A stretch of DNA of 49,837 nt, from the NCBI GenBank assembly GCA_030523275.1, contig JAUNIX010000003.1, positions 17,615-67,451 on the forward strand, in the 5' to 3' direction. This DNA comes from Lachnospiraceae bacterium (GTDB taxonomy: Bacteria > Bacillota > Clostridia > Lachnospirales > Lachnospiraceae). Shown one piece after another: positions 1-9,783 of this stretch. Position 1 is the first letter of the stretch. Each line of letters opens with the position of its first letter. Both the position numbers and the translations under genes were made by a program. The notes under the pieces are model-generated. The model made no database searches and was not told the DNA's origin. It saw only the letters and a program-made list of their open reading frames with translations.

Positions 1-2
1 AG

Positions 3-3000
3 GACAGCGGAGTGGAGAAGATCCGATGGCCGGAAGGGGTGAAAGAGATCGGGGATTCGGCATTTGAGAACTGTGAGGGACTGACATTAGTGAAGATCCC
101 GAATGGAGTGGAGGTAATAGGGAGAAGTGCCTTTGAGAGATGCGGGAAACTGGAGAGTGTGGAACTGCCAGAGGGATTGAAAGAAGTAAAAGGCCTGGCA
201 TTCAGAGAATGTACAGGATTAAAAGAAGCGGAAATACCGGGAAGCCTGGAGAAAGTCACAGCCGTGCATTATGACTATGGTGACCGAGGACCGTTCTATA
301 AATGTGAGGCACTGAAAGAAGCAGTGATGGGAGACGGAATGGAGAAGATCCCGACAAGGCTGTTCCAGGACAGCGGAGTGGAGAAGATCCGATGGCCGGA
401 AGGGGTGAAAGAGATCGGGGACTCGGCATTTGAGAACTGTGAGGGACTGACATCAGCGGAAATCCCAGGCAGTGTACAAACGATAGGGAGAAATTCATTT
501 ACTAATTGTAATAAATTAGTTCTATACGTTACTCCAAATTCATATGCCGCTATGTATGCTATTAATAATAATATTCCATTTCATTTTATTTCAGATGAAA
601 TCGATAATGGCAACTATGTAATTAACATGGATAACAGTTCCTATTATACAAATTCATCAATTTCGCAAGTAAATAGTTATGTACCTTTAACCTTAAATTA
701 TGAGATTAAAAAAGACGAAATATCTAATGTAAGCAATGGAAAAATAATGATTGGATTAGCTAAAAATTTGGAAATTATTAGTGGAACTGTTTCTGTTAAT
801 GGGAAAAAAATGACAGATTATACATATGATAATAATATTTTAATGATTCCCACCAATGATTCCAAAGGCAAAATACAGCTTTCGGTTAAACCTTTGGAGG
901 AGGGAATGATTGCGACATATGCTTATTTTAGTTATAAAAAAAATGCAGTACAGGCAGAGGATATCATAGGAACACTTTCGCTTGAGGTTCCGGTATTGAC
1001 TATTGAAGCTCCTAGTGAGACAAGTGAGAAAACTTTTCGTGTATCGGGCGTGACGGGAAAGCAAAAAAAGGTTAGACTGTATTTAAATGATGAAAAAGTC
1101 AATAGTGTTACTTCTAAAAAAGATGGGACTTACACAACAGATGTTTCATTACCAGATGATGCTAAGAATAAAAGTAATTATATAATTAAAGCAACATTAG
1201 ATGATGATGAAAAGATATCATTTAGTACGAAAATTCAGTATAATGAAGCAACACCAGTGTTAACACAATTTGATATGTATTATATGGCTCATAGTGGGCA
1301 AAAATTAGACCTCTTATCAGTACTGGGTCAAAAACAGAATATTTATTTTGCTCCAGGGAATACATTCACTTTTAAAATCAAATTTAAAAATGCAGATAGA
1401 ATAAATACAGTTAATGTTACAAGTACTAAAAATGGAATTGTGAAAAAGCTGAAAGCTAAGCCAACCAATAATGAAGGAGAATATATTGCATCTGGATATT
1501 TTGATGAAAAGAATAAAAATTATGTACCAGGAACAATAAATGTTGAATATTCATTAAATCCCTCTATAGACAATATGGAGAAAGATGTAGATGAATCAGA
1601 TTTTCCAGATGTTTTGAAGAATTCCAAAGTTAATATTATTACAGATTCAGAAGAAGAATATCTTGCCGAAATAATAGCGGAAAATGATGAAAAAATTACA
1701 TTTCATTATGAAGAAGAATCTGAAAAAGAAGTTCAGGATGAATTATATAATATTTTTGGAATTAAAAAAAGTGATTCGTCCAATAAGAATAAACAGCAAA
1801 AATCTATGAAAACAAGCATATTGGAAGGCGATTCTGATGAAGATTGGAATGAAATTAAAGACTTTTTAAAAGATTATGGAAAAGAATTTAAAGATAATAT
1901 ATTAGCTGTTGGAGATGATGGATTTGTAATCCTAAATCAAAATTTAGATACCATTATATATTATACTTGGGATGTAGCTAAATCTAGTTTCATGAAGGTG
2001 GGAATCAAGTATTCTGTTAAATGGAAACTAGAAGAGTATTATGAAGAGGCCATGATGTATCGATCAGAAGACTATATTGCTGCGGAAGCTGCACTAAGTA
2101 TAGCGATTGCTAAGGCCTTCCATGACGATTTTGAAGAAATCAATAAAATGCTTGATGTTGAGTATAATATTAAACATGATTCTGATTTGACTAAGGAAGA
2201 AAAAGAGTCCGAATTGGATAGGTATCAGCATGTAAAAGATGCTTATGCAGTAAATGAAATTTTTAGAGTGGTGGTGCCGTTGGTTAAGTTTGGACTTACA
2301 GTTTCAGGTCATCCTGCTGCTGCCGCTGTTTCAGGAATTCTTTTTTCTGAAATAGAAAAACTTTATGAGGGGAAATTGGAAGGATATGAAGCATATTATG
2401 AAGCAGGAGGGCAGGGAACATTTATTTCTTGGCTTATAGATCCGAGTGGTTATGTTTATGAAGCCGTTCCATCAAATCGAGTGTCCAGAGTAAAGGCAAC
2501 TGCTTATTATAAGGAAAATAAAGATGATATACCAGTAGTCTGGAATGCTTCGGAATACTCGCAGGCTAATCCTATGCACACAGATACTGCTGGATGTTAT
2601 GCCTGGGATGTGCCAGAAGGATATTGGCAAGTAAAATATGAAAAAGATGGATATGAGACTGTTTATAGTGATTGGATGGAAGTTCCTCCACCACAGACAG
2701 ATGTGAATATTGCTATGGTTTCTAAGGTTGCACCAGCAGTTGATTGGATTAATGTTTATTCTGATTCTATTCAAGTTAAATTTTCACAGTATATGATACC
2801 TGATACAGTGAATAATATTATACTAAAGGATAGTAAAAATAATAAGATTGAATATAACTTAAGTTATACTAAAGATGAAAAAAATAGTGATGGAGTAATA
2901 TTGGCTGACCAATATACGCTTAAATTAGCTAATAAATCTTTAGAAGATGGCGAATTATGCATATTACAAATGAAAGATACAATTAAAAACTATGCTAATA

Positions 3001-4184
3001 TTAGTTTATCCGATGGAACTTTTACAGAGAAATGCCATAAAAAATATGCTATGTTTGTACCAGAAACAGAAGCGTTAGATTATGGAGAAGAAAAAACAAT
3101 TAAGGTAAAAGTATCTGGTGGAAATGAAATTAGTTTAAAAGCAGTTTCGAATTTTGATGATATTGTTAAAGTTATTACTGTAAAAAAATCTGATGAGACG
3201 AATATATGGGATATAGTCTTAAAAGGGTGTATGTCAGGAGAAACCAATATTGATATAGAATTAGAGAAAACAGATTTGATTACCCATATGGCTGTTAAAG
3301 TTAAAATGCCGTTAGTAGAAGAAAGTTCGCAACATAAACATGTATGGGATTCAGGAAAAGTTACAAAAAATGCAACTTGTACGCAAAAAGGGGTTAAATT
3401 ATATACGTGTGATTGTGGAAAAACGAAAACGGAGGATATTCCAATTGATTTATCTAATCATACATTTAAAGTAGTCATAGACAAAAAAGCAACTTGTGGA
3501 AGTGATGGAAAACAGCATAGAGAATGTATAAAATGTAACTATAAAGAAAAAACAGTAGTAATTCCAGCTAAAGGAAATCATTCTTACGGAGCATATTCTA
3601 TAACAAAAGAAGCCACTGTATTGACCTCAGGAATAAAAACTCGGATTTGTTCAGTATGTGGTAATAAGAATACTGCTATTATTAATAAATTAAAACCTAC
3701 AATAAAATTAAATGTTACAAGCATTATTTTAAAGAAGAAACAGTCTACGACAAAAGTGATAGTTAGTAATCTTGCGAAGGGAGATAAAATTAAATCTTGG
3801 AAGTCTAGTAATACTAAAGTAGTTAAAGTATCCAATAAGGGTAAGATTACGGCACAAAATAAAGTTGGCAATGCAACAATAACGATTACATTGCTTAGCG
3901 GAAAAATGTCAAAATTAAAAGTTAAAGTACAGAATGATTCTGTAAAGACGACAAAGATTTCTGGTTTATCAAAATCGATTGTTATAAAGAAGAGTAAGAA
4001 ATTTGCACTTAAACCTGTAATTATGCCAATTACATCAGTTCAAAAAATAACGTATAAATCTTCCAATAAAAAGATTGCTACGGTTTCAAGTAAGGGGATA
4101 ATAACAGGTAAGAAAAAAGGAAAAGCAAAAATAACAGTCAAATCAGGATCAAAGAAATTTGTAGTATCAATAACTGTCAAATAG
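3..4184 (+). CDS. Giant LRR / Big_2 surface protein (5' partial)
   Basis: The reading frame is already open at the left edge, so the true start lies outside the window and at least 1393 residues are visible. The first ~160 residues are BspA-type leucine-rich repeats (LRR_5), with recurring cores such as IGDSAFENCEGL. The middle is long, acidic and of no recognised fold. Near residues 1110-1220 are paired Cys/His motifs (HVW, CTQKG, CDCG, then a second set) seen in other clostridial surface proteins. The C-terminus holds two Big_2-like Ig modules (KSSNTKVVKVSNKGKIT and SSNKKIATVSSKGIIT). No LPXTG motif or membrane anchor is present at the C-terminus. Known members of this class are secreted adhesins; the exact role here is inferred only from domains. 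Base composition changes abruptly near position 490: the LRR part is GC-rich and the rest very AT-rich, suggesting a mosaic gene. Confidence 0.8.
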   Translation, partial: DSGVEKIRWPEGVKEIGDSAFENCEGLTLVKIPNGVEVIGRSAFERCGKLESVELPEGLKEVKGLAFRECTGLKEAEIPGSLEKVTAVHYDYGDRGPFYKCEALKEAVMGDGMEKIPTRLFQDSGVEKIRWPEGVKEIGDSAFENCEGLTSAEIPGSVQTIGRNSFTNCNKLVLYVTPNSYAAMYAINNNIPFHFISDEIDNGNYVINMDNSSYYTNSSISQVNSYVPLTLNYEIKKDEISNVSNGKIMIGLAKNLEIISGTVSVNGKKMTDYTYDNNILMIPTNDSKGKIQLSVKPLEEGMIATYAYFSYKKNAVQAEDIIGTLSLEVPVLTIEAPSETSEKTFRVSGVTGKQKKVRLYLNDEKVNSVTSKKDGTYTTDVSLPDDAKNKSNYIIKATLDDDEKISFSTKIQYNEATPVLTQFDMYYMAHSGQKLDLLSVLGQKQNIYFAPGNTFTFKIKFKNADRINTVNVTSTKNGIVKKLKAKPTNNEGEYIASGYFDEKNKNYVPGTINVEYSLNPSIDNMEKDVDESDFPDVLKNSKVNIITDSEEEYLAEIIAENDEKITFHYEEESEKEVQDELYNIFGIKKSDSSNKNKQQKSMKTSILEGDSDEDWNEIKDFLKDYGKEFKDNILAVGDDGFVILNQNLDTIIYYTWDVAKSSFMKVGIKYSVKWKLEEYYEEAMMYRSEDYIAAEAALSIAIAKAFHDDFEEINKMLDVEYNIKHDSDLTKEEKESELDRYQHVKDAYAVNEIFRVVVPLVKFGLTVSGHPAAAAVSGILFSEIEKLYEGKLEGYEAYYEAGGQGTFISWLIDPSGYVYEAVPSNRVSRVKATAYYKENKDDIPVVWNASEYSQANPMHTDTAGCYAWDVPEGYWQVKYEKDGYETVYSDWMEVPPPQTDVNIAMVSKVAPAVDWINVYSDSIQVKFSQYMIPDTVNNIILKDSKNNKIEYNLSYTKDEKNSDGVILADQYTLKLANKSLEDGELCILQMKDTIKNYANISLSDGTFTEKCHKKYAMFVPETEALDYGEEKTIKVKVSGGNEISLKAVSNFDDIVKVITVKKSDETNIWDIVLKGCMSGETNIDIELEKTDLITHMAVKVKMPLVEESSQHKHVWDSGKVTKNATCTQKGVKLYTCDCGKTKTEDIPIDLSNHTFKVVIDKKATCGSDGKQHRECIKCNYKEKTVVIPAKGNHSYGAYSITKEATVLTSGIKTRICSVCGNKNTAIINKLKPTIKLNVTSIILKKKQSTTKVIVSNLAKGDKIKSWKSSNTKVVKVSNKGKITAQNKVGNATITITLLSGKMSKLKVKVQNDSVKTTKISGLSKSIVIKKSKKFALKPVIMPITSVQKITYKSSNKKIATVSSKGIITGKKKGKAKITVKSGSKKFVVSITVK
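367..453 (+). repeat. Intragenic LRR DNA repeat, second copy (first copy at 1-87)
   Basis: Positions 1-87 and 367-453 are identical except for one base (T56 versus C422). Both encode the same leucine-rich-repeat module. Such near-perfect nucleotide identity inside a gene indicates recent duplication or gene conversion and makes the region prone to slippage or module exchange. Confidence 0.95.
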
Positions 4185-4252
4185 ACTATTAATGGATTAG
4201 CTAAAATTCATATAATGGGGATTGTCACACTAAATTTTATAATTTTAATATA

Positions 4253-4295
4253 CTCTCTTTTAGATAATAAAAATTACTTATTATCTAGAAGGGAG
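4253..4295 (+). terminator. Long hairpin after the surface protein gene
   Basis: An 18-bp stem (4253-4270 with 4278-4295, two G-U pairs) closes a 7-nt loop. The inner 10 bp, TAGATAATAA with TTATTATCTA, are perfect. The run after it (TTAATTAATT) is not a clean U-tract, so it may be a terminator or an mRNA 3'-end stabiliser. It lies ~70 nt past the stop codon. The rest of 4185-4480 shows no convincing gene. Confidence 0.5.
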
Positions 4296-4480
4296 TTAAT
4301 TAATTCCGTTTACTAAAAATGAAATTAGATTTAATATACAGTAATTGAATTTCCGAGAAAGGATCTCCGAAATTCGGGTTATTTTGTATATAAAATCAAA
4401 TAAATATATTTCAAAGCCAAAACCTTATTCCTATGTTATTATATAGATATAACTTAAGTGTACAGTAAAGGAGAAATCTT

Positions 4481-4951
4481 ATGAAATTGTTATTTAAACA
4501 GCGTTTGTTTTCCTGGTTTGACAGTTATGATATTTATGATGAACAAAAGAATACGGTTTATGTTGTGAAAGGTAAATTATCATGGGGACATTGTTTGAAA
4601 ATTTATGATGCAAGAGGATGTGAATTAGGGACTGTTAAGGAACGAGTCCTTACGTTTCTTCCTAAATTTGAAGTGTATTTAGGAAAGCAATATCTTGGAT
4701 GTATCAATAAAGAACTGAGCCTTTTTAAACCGAAATACGATATTGACTATAATGGATGGCACATCGATGGGAATTTCTGGGAATGGGATTACAATATTAT
4801 TTCGAAAACAGGTAGTAGGATAGCAACAATATCGAAAGATTTGTTGCATTTAACAGATACCTATGTAATCGACGTGAAAAATCCTGCCGATGCGTTAACT
4901 GTATTGATGTTTGTATTGGCGATTGATGCGGAAAAGTGTTCTAGAAATTAG
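4481..4951 (+). CDS. LURP-one-related (YxjI-like) protein
   Basis: A 156-aa protein starting at ATG 4481 behind AAAGGAG. The pattern of short beta strands (YDIYDEQKNTVYVVKGKLSWGHCLKIYDA, then GTVKERVLTFLPKFEVYLG, ending in a hydrophobic helix DALTVLMFVLAID) fits the LURP-one/YxjI fold, a tubby-like beta barrel around a central helix. The family's biochemical role in bacteria is unknown. Length is typical. It is a single gene with no operon partner; the flanking surface gene and toxin remnant suggest an accessory region. Confidence 0.7.
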   Translation: MKLLFKQRLFSWFDSYDIYDEQKNTVYVVKGKLSWGHCLKIYDARGCELGTVKERVLTFLPKFEVYLGKQYLGCINKELSLFKPKYDIDYNGWHIDGNFWEWDYNIISKTGSRIATISKDLLHLTDTYVIDVKNPADALTVLMFVLAIDAEKCSRN

Positions 4952-5140
4952 GTTGATTATGGAAGATTTACAAGTAAAAACTTTTAGTTTTTTAAAGTAG
5001 AAGTAGTGGAATTCTGATTGTTGGAGATAAAGAAACATATGTTATACTTTGAAATATGGGAAACCAAAGAGCCGGGCGGCTTACCCTCTTTTATTGAAGG
5101 AAATCGCCCTCCAGACGAAAGAGAAAGGAGGGCATTACCA

Positions 5141-5236
5141 ATGTATGGTACATACTCTGATTTGATTTAGATGAGAATATTCATTGTTGCCTTCGTCGAT
5201 CTGTGTTATCAGATATTCAAGGGTAAAGGAAAATAG
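5141..5236 (+). pseudogene. Decayed holin-like small toxin peptide (internal stop)
   Basis: AAAGGAGGG at 5125-5132 is followed 8 nt later by ATG. The frame reads MYGTYSDLI, then TAG at 5168-5170, then MRIFIVAFVDLCYQIFKGKGK and TAG at 5234-5236. Read through the internal stop (a single C-to-T change would turn CAG into TAG), it is a 31-aa peptide with one hydrophobic segment and a basic tail. That is the layout of the small 'putative holin-like' type I toxins common in Firmicutes. A hairpin directly follows the last stop. The first stop leaves only nine residues, so the toxin is probably inactive unless translation restarts at ATG 5171. Family assignment is by pattern only. Confidence 0.6.
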
Positions 5237-5266
5237 CCTCCATTACTGCGAATAATGACGGCTATT
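5232..5266 (+). terminator. Hairpin ending the toxin remnant
   Basis: AATAGCC (5232-5238) pairs with GGCTATT (5260-5266), with inner ATTA/TAAT pairs. It overlaps the last stop codon of the toxin remnant, and an imperfect U-rich stretch (AGTTTTT) follows. The placement is usual for small type I toxin genes. Confidence 0.55.
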
Positions 5267-5389
5267 AACAAAAACAGTTTTTAATTAATTATGAAATTTC
5301 TTATGTTTCTGAAACAATTTCTTTAATTCGATAATAGTGTCGATTTGATGCCGATTATTATAATCATAAAAATTTGTGCAATAGTTTTT

Positions 5390-8300
5390 TTATTTTTTGA
5401 TGGGCGTAGCTTTATCATAACCAAGATGTATTTTATTTAAATATAAGGTATTAATAACATTTTTCACAAATGTTAAGTACTCTGTTTGAATAATTTCAAA
5501 CATTTCACTATTAGAATCGTATCTTTCCTTTAAAATATAGGTAACACATTTTTTGAATTGACTACTTCCTTTAATATAATCAATACAATTATTTATATCA
5601 GAATCTAAATTATTAGAACCTTTTTTACATAAAGTGCTAATTAATTTAATTGATGCTCGATCAAATGGAGAAAGAATGTATCTTTCTATAATATAGCCAA
5701 ATTCTCCTGCAAAGTTTCCTCCTCTTGAAAAAGTATATGGATAATGATCTATTATTAAATGGGAAAAATCATTATCTGGTTTAAATAGACCTCTAATCAT
5801 TTTCATCCACTGTGGTTTTTTACTTGTTTCTGATAGAATCATTTGGATGTAATCATCTTTTCGTGCTTTGCTATCCATATTTATTCCTATTGTTTCGGAC
5901 CCTGGCCCCCTCAAGGAGAAATTATAGCAAAGTGTATTATCTTTTTCTGATATATTATCAATGAAAACCATTCTATGAGGCAAGTGATGGACAATTTTCT
6001 TTGACATGTATGATGGATTATTTATAGTATGAGTTGAGGTAATAAAATGATTTTCTAAGTCAAAAAATTTTAAAAATGAATGTCCGTTATTACCAACAAC
6101 AAAGTTTTTATTCTGAAAATATGCCTTGTAAGAGTCGTAAAACTTATTAAAATCCTTCAATGGGACTTCTTGAAAAAATAAAAAATGGAGGGAAATCAGT
6201 GTTCCTATATCATTTTTAAATGATTTTTTGTTTTTAGTAAGCCATTTACACCACTTATTAACTAAAATGGTTCTTTTTTTACAAAGACTTGCCTCTTTAA
6301 TAGCCCCTTTTTTCAATCTATCTCTATCAATATTTAAATATTTAGTTGGTTCATCATCCATGATTTGGACATCCATATTAACGAAACTTGCATGTAGGCG
6401 ATTAATATCATATAATGATTCAACATTAGAAATGGTATTGAATTTATATTTTATTGAATATAAGTCTGGTATTGGCTCTGGAAAAGAAATCTCTATATTT
6501 TCTCCAACATTTTTCATCTTACATGGTCTTATTTTCAAATGATAAATACGACATTCTTCTATATCCCAATAGCACATTCCAAATGTTTCATATGCATAAG
6601 GAAAAGTTTCTTTTTTGGCAACAAAAGAAAAATAAGTATCGCCAAATGGAGTTCTATTTCCTGTGGATATTTTTGCTGGCGGTGCATATTTTTTTCTTGG
6701 ATAGAAATAACTTCTCCTGCGTACTCTTTTTTCTTCTTTGCTGATAACTTTATCATTTTCATCTTTTATTATTTCAATTAAATTAACATCGAAATAATCA
6801 TATGGTGATTCTTTCAATGTTTTTTGGCATGCACTAGATATTTCTGCAAATACTGTATCTAAATCATCATAGTCATCAAAGGATAAATCATAATATTGAA
6901 ATCCAACATTTGTAAGAGGCCCTGATTGATCTTTTAACTTTTCTGGATCAATTTCAATTTTGACGTTTGTTCCTGGTACAGCATTATCATAATAAGGTTC
7001 ATCATCATTTTGCGGAGGAATGGTATATGAGTCTACAATCCCACGATTTTTTCCATAAGAGTGCACAATAATGGCTTGTTCTCGTTCGTTAGGCTGACGC
7101 GAGTAGAATTCAATTGTATCGGTTAACTGAAAAACAGACTGAAGACCAATACCAAATACACCAGAAGGCTTTAACCAGGCAGGCATTGATTTCATAATAT
7201 TTTGGACTCGTAAGTTGGCATCTTTACTAGAACCTAAATCCGCAATAAATTTTATCTCTTCAGCTTTTATACCAATTCCTCTATCTTTTACAACTACATA
7301 AATTTTACGGGTACGTAATTCCTTGATTATTTCAATTTGAATATTATAATTCCCTAAAATTGTATATCTTTCATTTTCAAGAAGGTTTTTAAAATCAAAA
7401 GGATCTGATTCATTTGCAGAATTCATTACACTGTCTTTAGACAAACCATATGGAAGATATTTATTATTTAAAATATCTGACCATAATTGTAACAATGAGG
7501 CATCTATAGCATTTTGAAGCATTTCACGAATACCAACATATTTATTGCTGTAAATACTTGTACCAACTAAAAGCTTCATAACTCGTTCCTGTGACATCTG
7601 CATTTGAAATTGGTTTTCACTAAAATTATACTTTTGCCCATCAAGATATATTTTTTTTACAACTCTTCCAGGTGGTCTACCAAAATTATCAGGAGCAATT
7701 TCATTCCAGTGAAGTGTTAAATCAATGCACTCATCTTCTAACCATTTGACCCAATTGCTTACAATATTAGCAATTTTATTTCCTGAAATATTTTTTTGCG
7801 ACTCACAATGTGCTGTAATCTCGATGATAGATGGAGTAATGAGAAGATGTGTAATGGATTCATGTTTATAGTAATTGATTTTTGATAATTCTGGGATAAT
7901 GCTTGTATTGTTAGATACTTCTTTAACAAACCAAGTTGGAAAGCGACTATTATCAAAATCAAGTAAATCTCCAAGTCTTAACATTGCAGCTATGAATCTT
8001 GGATGATAAAGATCACCTATCATACCATCAGCAACAGGTGATAATTCTAAAACCTCATTCATAGAAAGCCCATGACATTTACAAATATTAACAACACCTT
8101 CGGTTTTATTAATAAAGCGAGGCTTTACATTACCTTCAAAAATTCCTCTAAAGTCATTCTCAATCTGAACCACTCCTTGCCAATGGTTTGGGCGAAGATA
8201 TTCCTGCATGACTAACATAATAGAACTGTATAAATCCTGGATTTCGGGAACTCGGTTTGAATTAAATAAATAATTTCGGATATTTGTAATTATTTGTTTA

Positions 8301-8710
8301 TCTTCAGTGTCTAATCCATTACTATATATTTCTTTGTACTTATCTTCAATATATTCTTTAAATTTATTACTTTCTAAAATATGATATATTTTGTCATATG
8401 TTAAAGCCATTCCATAATCATGGGCATATGCACACACTAATAACATAAAAGTATCCGTTGGAGATAGTATAGAAATTCTTTCATTTCCAAGAAATCTTTC
8501 AATTGCTTGAATAACAGATTGACTATGTGAAGAATCATGTAAGCTATAAGTTACAAAAATATTTCTTGAGTCAGAAAGTCTATCATCCATTTTCTTTTTT
8601 AAAAGTCGCCAGACACTGTATAAATCAGTAACAAAGTCATTTTCTTGTACAATTGATTGTAAATGCTTTTCTAAAGTTAGTGGGAAACAATATGTATTGG
8701 TTTCCTTCAT
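5390..8710 (-). CDS. HD-domain plus HSP90-type ATPase protein, possible defence protein
   Basis: An 1106-aa protein starting at 8710 behind AAAGGAGG. An N-terminal HD-type domain shows LHDSSHSQSV (H58, D59, H62) and AYAHDYGM (H97, D98). A GHKL/HSP90-type ATPase domain follows, with N-box REMLQNAIDAS (~residue 393), G1 box VKDRGIGIK (~477) and G2 box GVFGIGLQSVF (~520). The C-terminal ~500 residues have no recognised domain. Large HD plus HSP90-like ATPase proteins have been proposed as bacterial conflict systems in the comparative-genomics literature. It is a single gene in an accessory stretch next to a toxin remnant. An anti-phage or stress role is inference; nucleotide hydrolysis by the HD domain and ATP-driven conformational change are plausible activities. 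Confidence 0.75.
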   Translation of the reverse strand: MKETNTYCFPLTLEKHLQSIVQENDFVTDLYSVWRLLKKKMDDRLSDSRNIFVTYSLHDSSHSQSVIQAIERFLGNERISILSPTDTFMLLVCAYAHDYGMALTYDKIYHILESNKFKEYIEDKYKEIYSNGLDTEDKQIITNIRNYLFNSNRVPEIQDLYSSIMLVMQEYLRPNHWQGVVQIENDFRGIFEGNVKPRFINKTEGVVNICKCHGLSMNEVLELSPVADGMIGDLYHPRFIAAMLRLGDLLDFDNSRFPTWFVKEVSNNTSIIPELSKINYYKHESITHLLITPSIIEITAHCESQKNISGNKIANIVSNWVKWLEDECIDLTLHWNEIAPDNFGRPPGRVVKKIYLDGQKYNFSENQFQMQMSQERVMKLLVGTSIYSNKYVGIREMLQNAIDASLLQLWSDILNNKYLPYGLSKDSVMNSANESDPFDFKNLLENERYTILGNYNIQIEIIKELRTRKIYVVVKDRGIGIKAEEIKFIADLGSSKDANLRVQNIMKSMPAWLKPSGVFGIGLQSVFQLTDTIEFYSRQPNEREQAIIVHSYGKNRGIVDSYTIPPQNDDEPYYDNAVPGTNVKIEIDPEKLKDQSGPLTNVGFQYYDLSFDDYDDLDTVFAEISSACQKTLKESPYDYFDVNLIEIIKDENDKVISKEEKRVRRRSYFYPRKKYAPPAKISTGNRTPFGDTYFSFVAKKETFPYAYETFGMCYWDIEECRIYHLKIRPCKMKNVGENIEISFPEPIPDLYSIKYKFNTISNVESLYDINRLHASFVNMDVQIMDDEPTKYLNIDRDRLKKGAIKEASLCKKRTILVNKWCKWLTKNKKSFKNDIGTLISLHFLFFQEVPLKDFNKFYDSYKAYFQNKNFVVGNNGHSFLKFFDLENHFITSTHTINNPSYMSKKIVHHLPHRMVFIDNISEKDNTLCYNFSLRGPGSETIGINMDSKARKDDYIQMILSETSKKPQWMKMIRGLFKPDNDFSHLIIDHYPYTFSRGGNFAGEFGYIIERYILSPFDRASIKLISTLCKKGSNNLDSDINNCIDYIKGSSQFKKCVTYILKERYDSNSEMFEIIQTEYLTFVKNVINTLYLNKIHLGYDKATPIKK

Positions 8711-9231
8711 CTTTTGTTCCTCCTTTATGTTAAAAATAAAATACTCATTGATAGTGTTTAATCTTAATTTATATCTTTTGCTTGACTTTTATAAATGTCT
8801 CATATTTTTGGCAAATAAAAAATATTTAAAGAAAAGACTAATGACGATTTAAGTAAAATATTTGAGATTTTTTCAACATTTGTTCATCACCATTATTTAT
8901 CAGAAATCAGTTGAAAATCATGGTCAAATATAGAATTAATTATATCATAATTAATTTTATATTGTTATTATTTAAGTATAATTTTAAAGTACATAGTATT
9001 ATGGTCTTCAAAAATAATATTTTCTTGCTCTCAATTAATGGCTGAGAAAGACTGGTATTAGATTGATATATTGATCGTAGAATAAGTAAAATACTTGTGG
9101 TTGTCATAAATGAAGGGGTAGACGTGTAAACCATTGGGACATTTGAGATTTTAAACTTGATAGTTCGATTCCTATCATGTATTCTTTATAAAAAGAAGTA
9201 TTTTTAAAAGATATTGAGACAGAGGTTTTAG
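8711..9231. other. AT-rich intergenic region with a palindrome and tRNA-like remnant
   Basis: No protein-coding gene is supported here. A perfect 10-bp inverted repeat, AATTAATTAT / ATAATTAATT, lies at 8934-8956 around a 3-nt spacer. Around 9117-9180 the sequence GGTAGACGTG and then GATAGTTCGATTCCTATC resembles a tRNA D-arm and T-arm, but the T-stem lacks one base for a standard 7-nt loop and no acceptor stem can be drawn. It may be a decayed tRNA or an attachment-site scar. Confidence 0.4.
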
Positions 9232-9747
9232 ATGATGAAAGAATTATGTGAGAGATTTGAATTTCGCCAAATTCATTTGGATGATGGGAAAAGAGTAGCA
9301 GAAATTGAAAGTATTTGTTTTCCTCCAAATGAGGCTTGTACATTAGAAATCATGGAGGAACGAGTGAAAAAAGCGTCAGATTCATTTCTTGTTGCTATAG
9401 AAAAACAAACCAAACAAATTGCTGGATTTATTAATGGATTAGCAACAGACGAAGATTCCTTGCGAGATGAATTTTTTACTAATGTTGGTTTACATAATCC
9501 AGATGGTAGTTATATGATGATTTTAGGAGTTGATGTATTGCCGGAATATCGAAAACAGGGGCTTGCCAAAACAATGATGGCAGAATTCGTACGAAGAGAA
9601 AGCGCAAAAGGAAGAAAAAGAGTTGTTTTGACCTGTTTGGCACCGAAAGTGAACATGTATCAAAAAATGGGATTTCAAGATCACGGTAGATCAGACTCTT
9701 CCTGGGGAGGGGAAGAATGGCATGAGATGAGTTGTGTGATAAATTAG
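9232..9747 (+). CDS. GNAT family N-acetyltransferase
   Basis: A 171-aa GCN5-related acetyltransferase. Motif A is visible as MMILGVDVLPEYRKQGLAKTMM (Q/R-x-x-G-x-A type acetyl-CoA loop), and the C-terminal beta strands VVLTCLAPKVNMYQKMGFQDHG form the usual motif B with the tyrosine that often acts as general acid. It transfers an acetyl group to an unknown amine. ATG at 9232 or 9235 is possible; AGAGG lies upstream. It precedes a small unknown gene by 36 nt, probably co-transcribed. Confidence 0.85.
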   Translation: MMKELCERFEFRQIHLDDGKRVAEIESICFPPNEACTLEIMEERVKKASDSFLVAIEKQTKQIAGFINGLATDEDSLRDEFFTNVGLHNPDGSYMMILGVDVLPEYRKQGLAKTMMAEFVRRESAKGRKRVVLTCLAPKVNMYQKMGFQDHGRSDSSWGGEEWHEMSCVIN

Positions 9748-9783
9748 TAGTGATAGCATTGGTAAAAAAATACGGAGGCAAAG

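Noticed and set aside
8940..9343. Minus-strand frames between the ATPase gene and the GNAT gene
   Set aside because: AT-rich, no recognisable protein pattern, no ribosome site, and they overlap the GNAT coding start.
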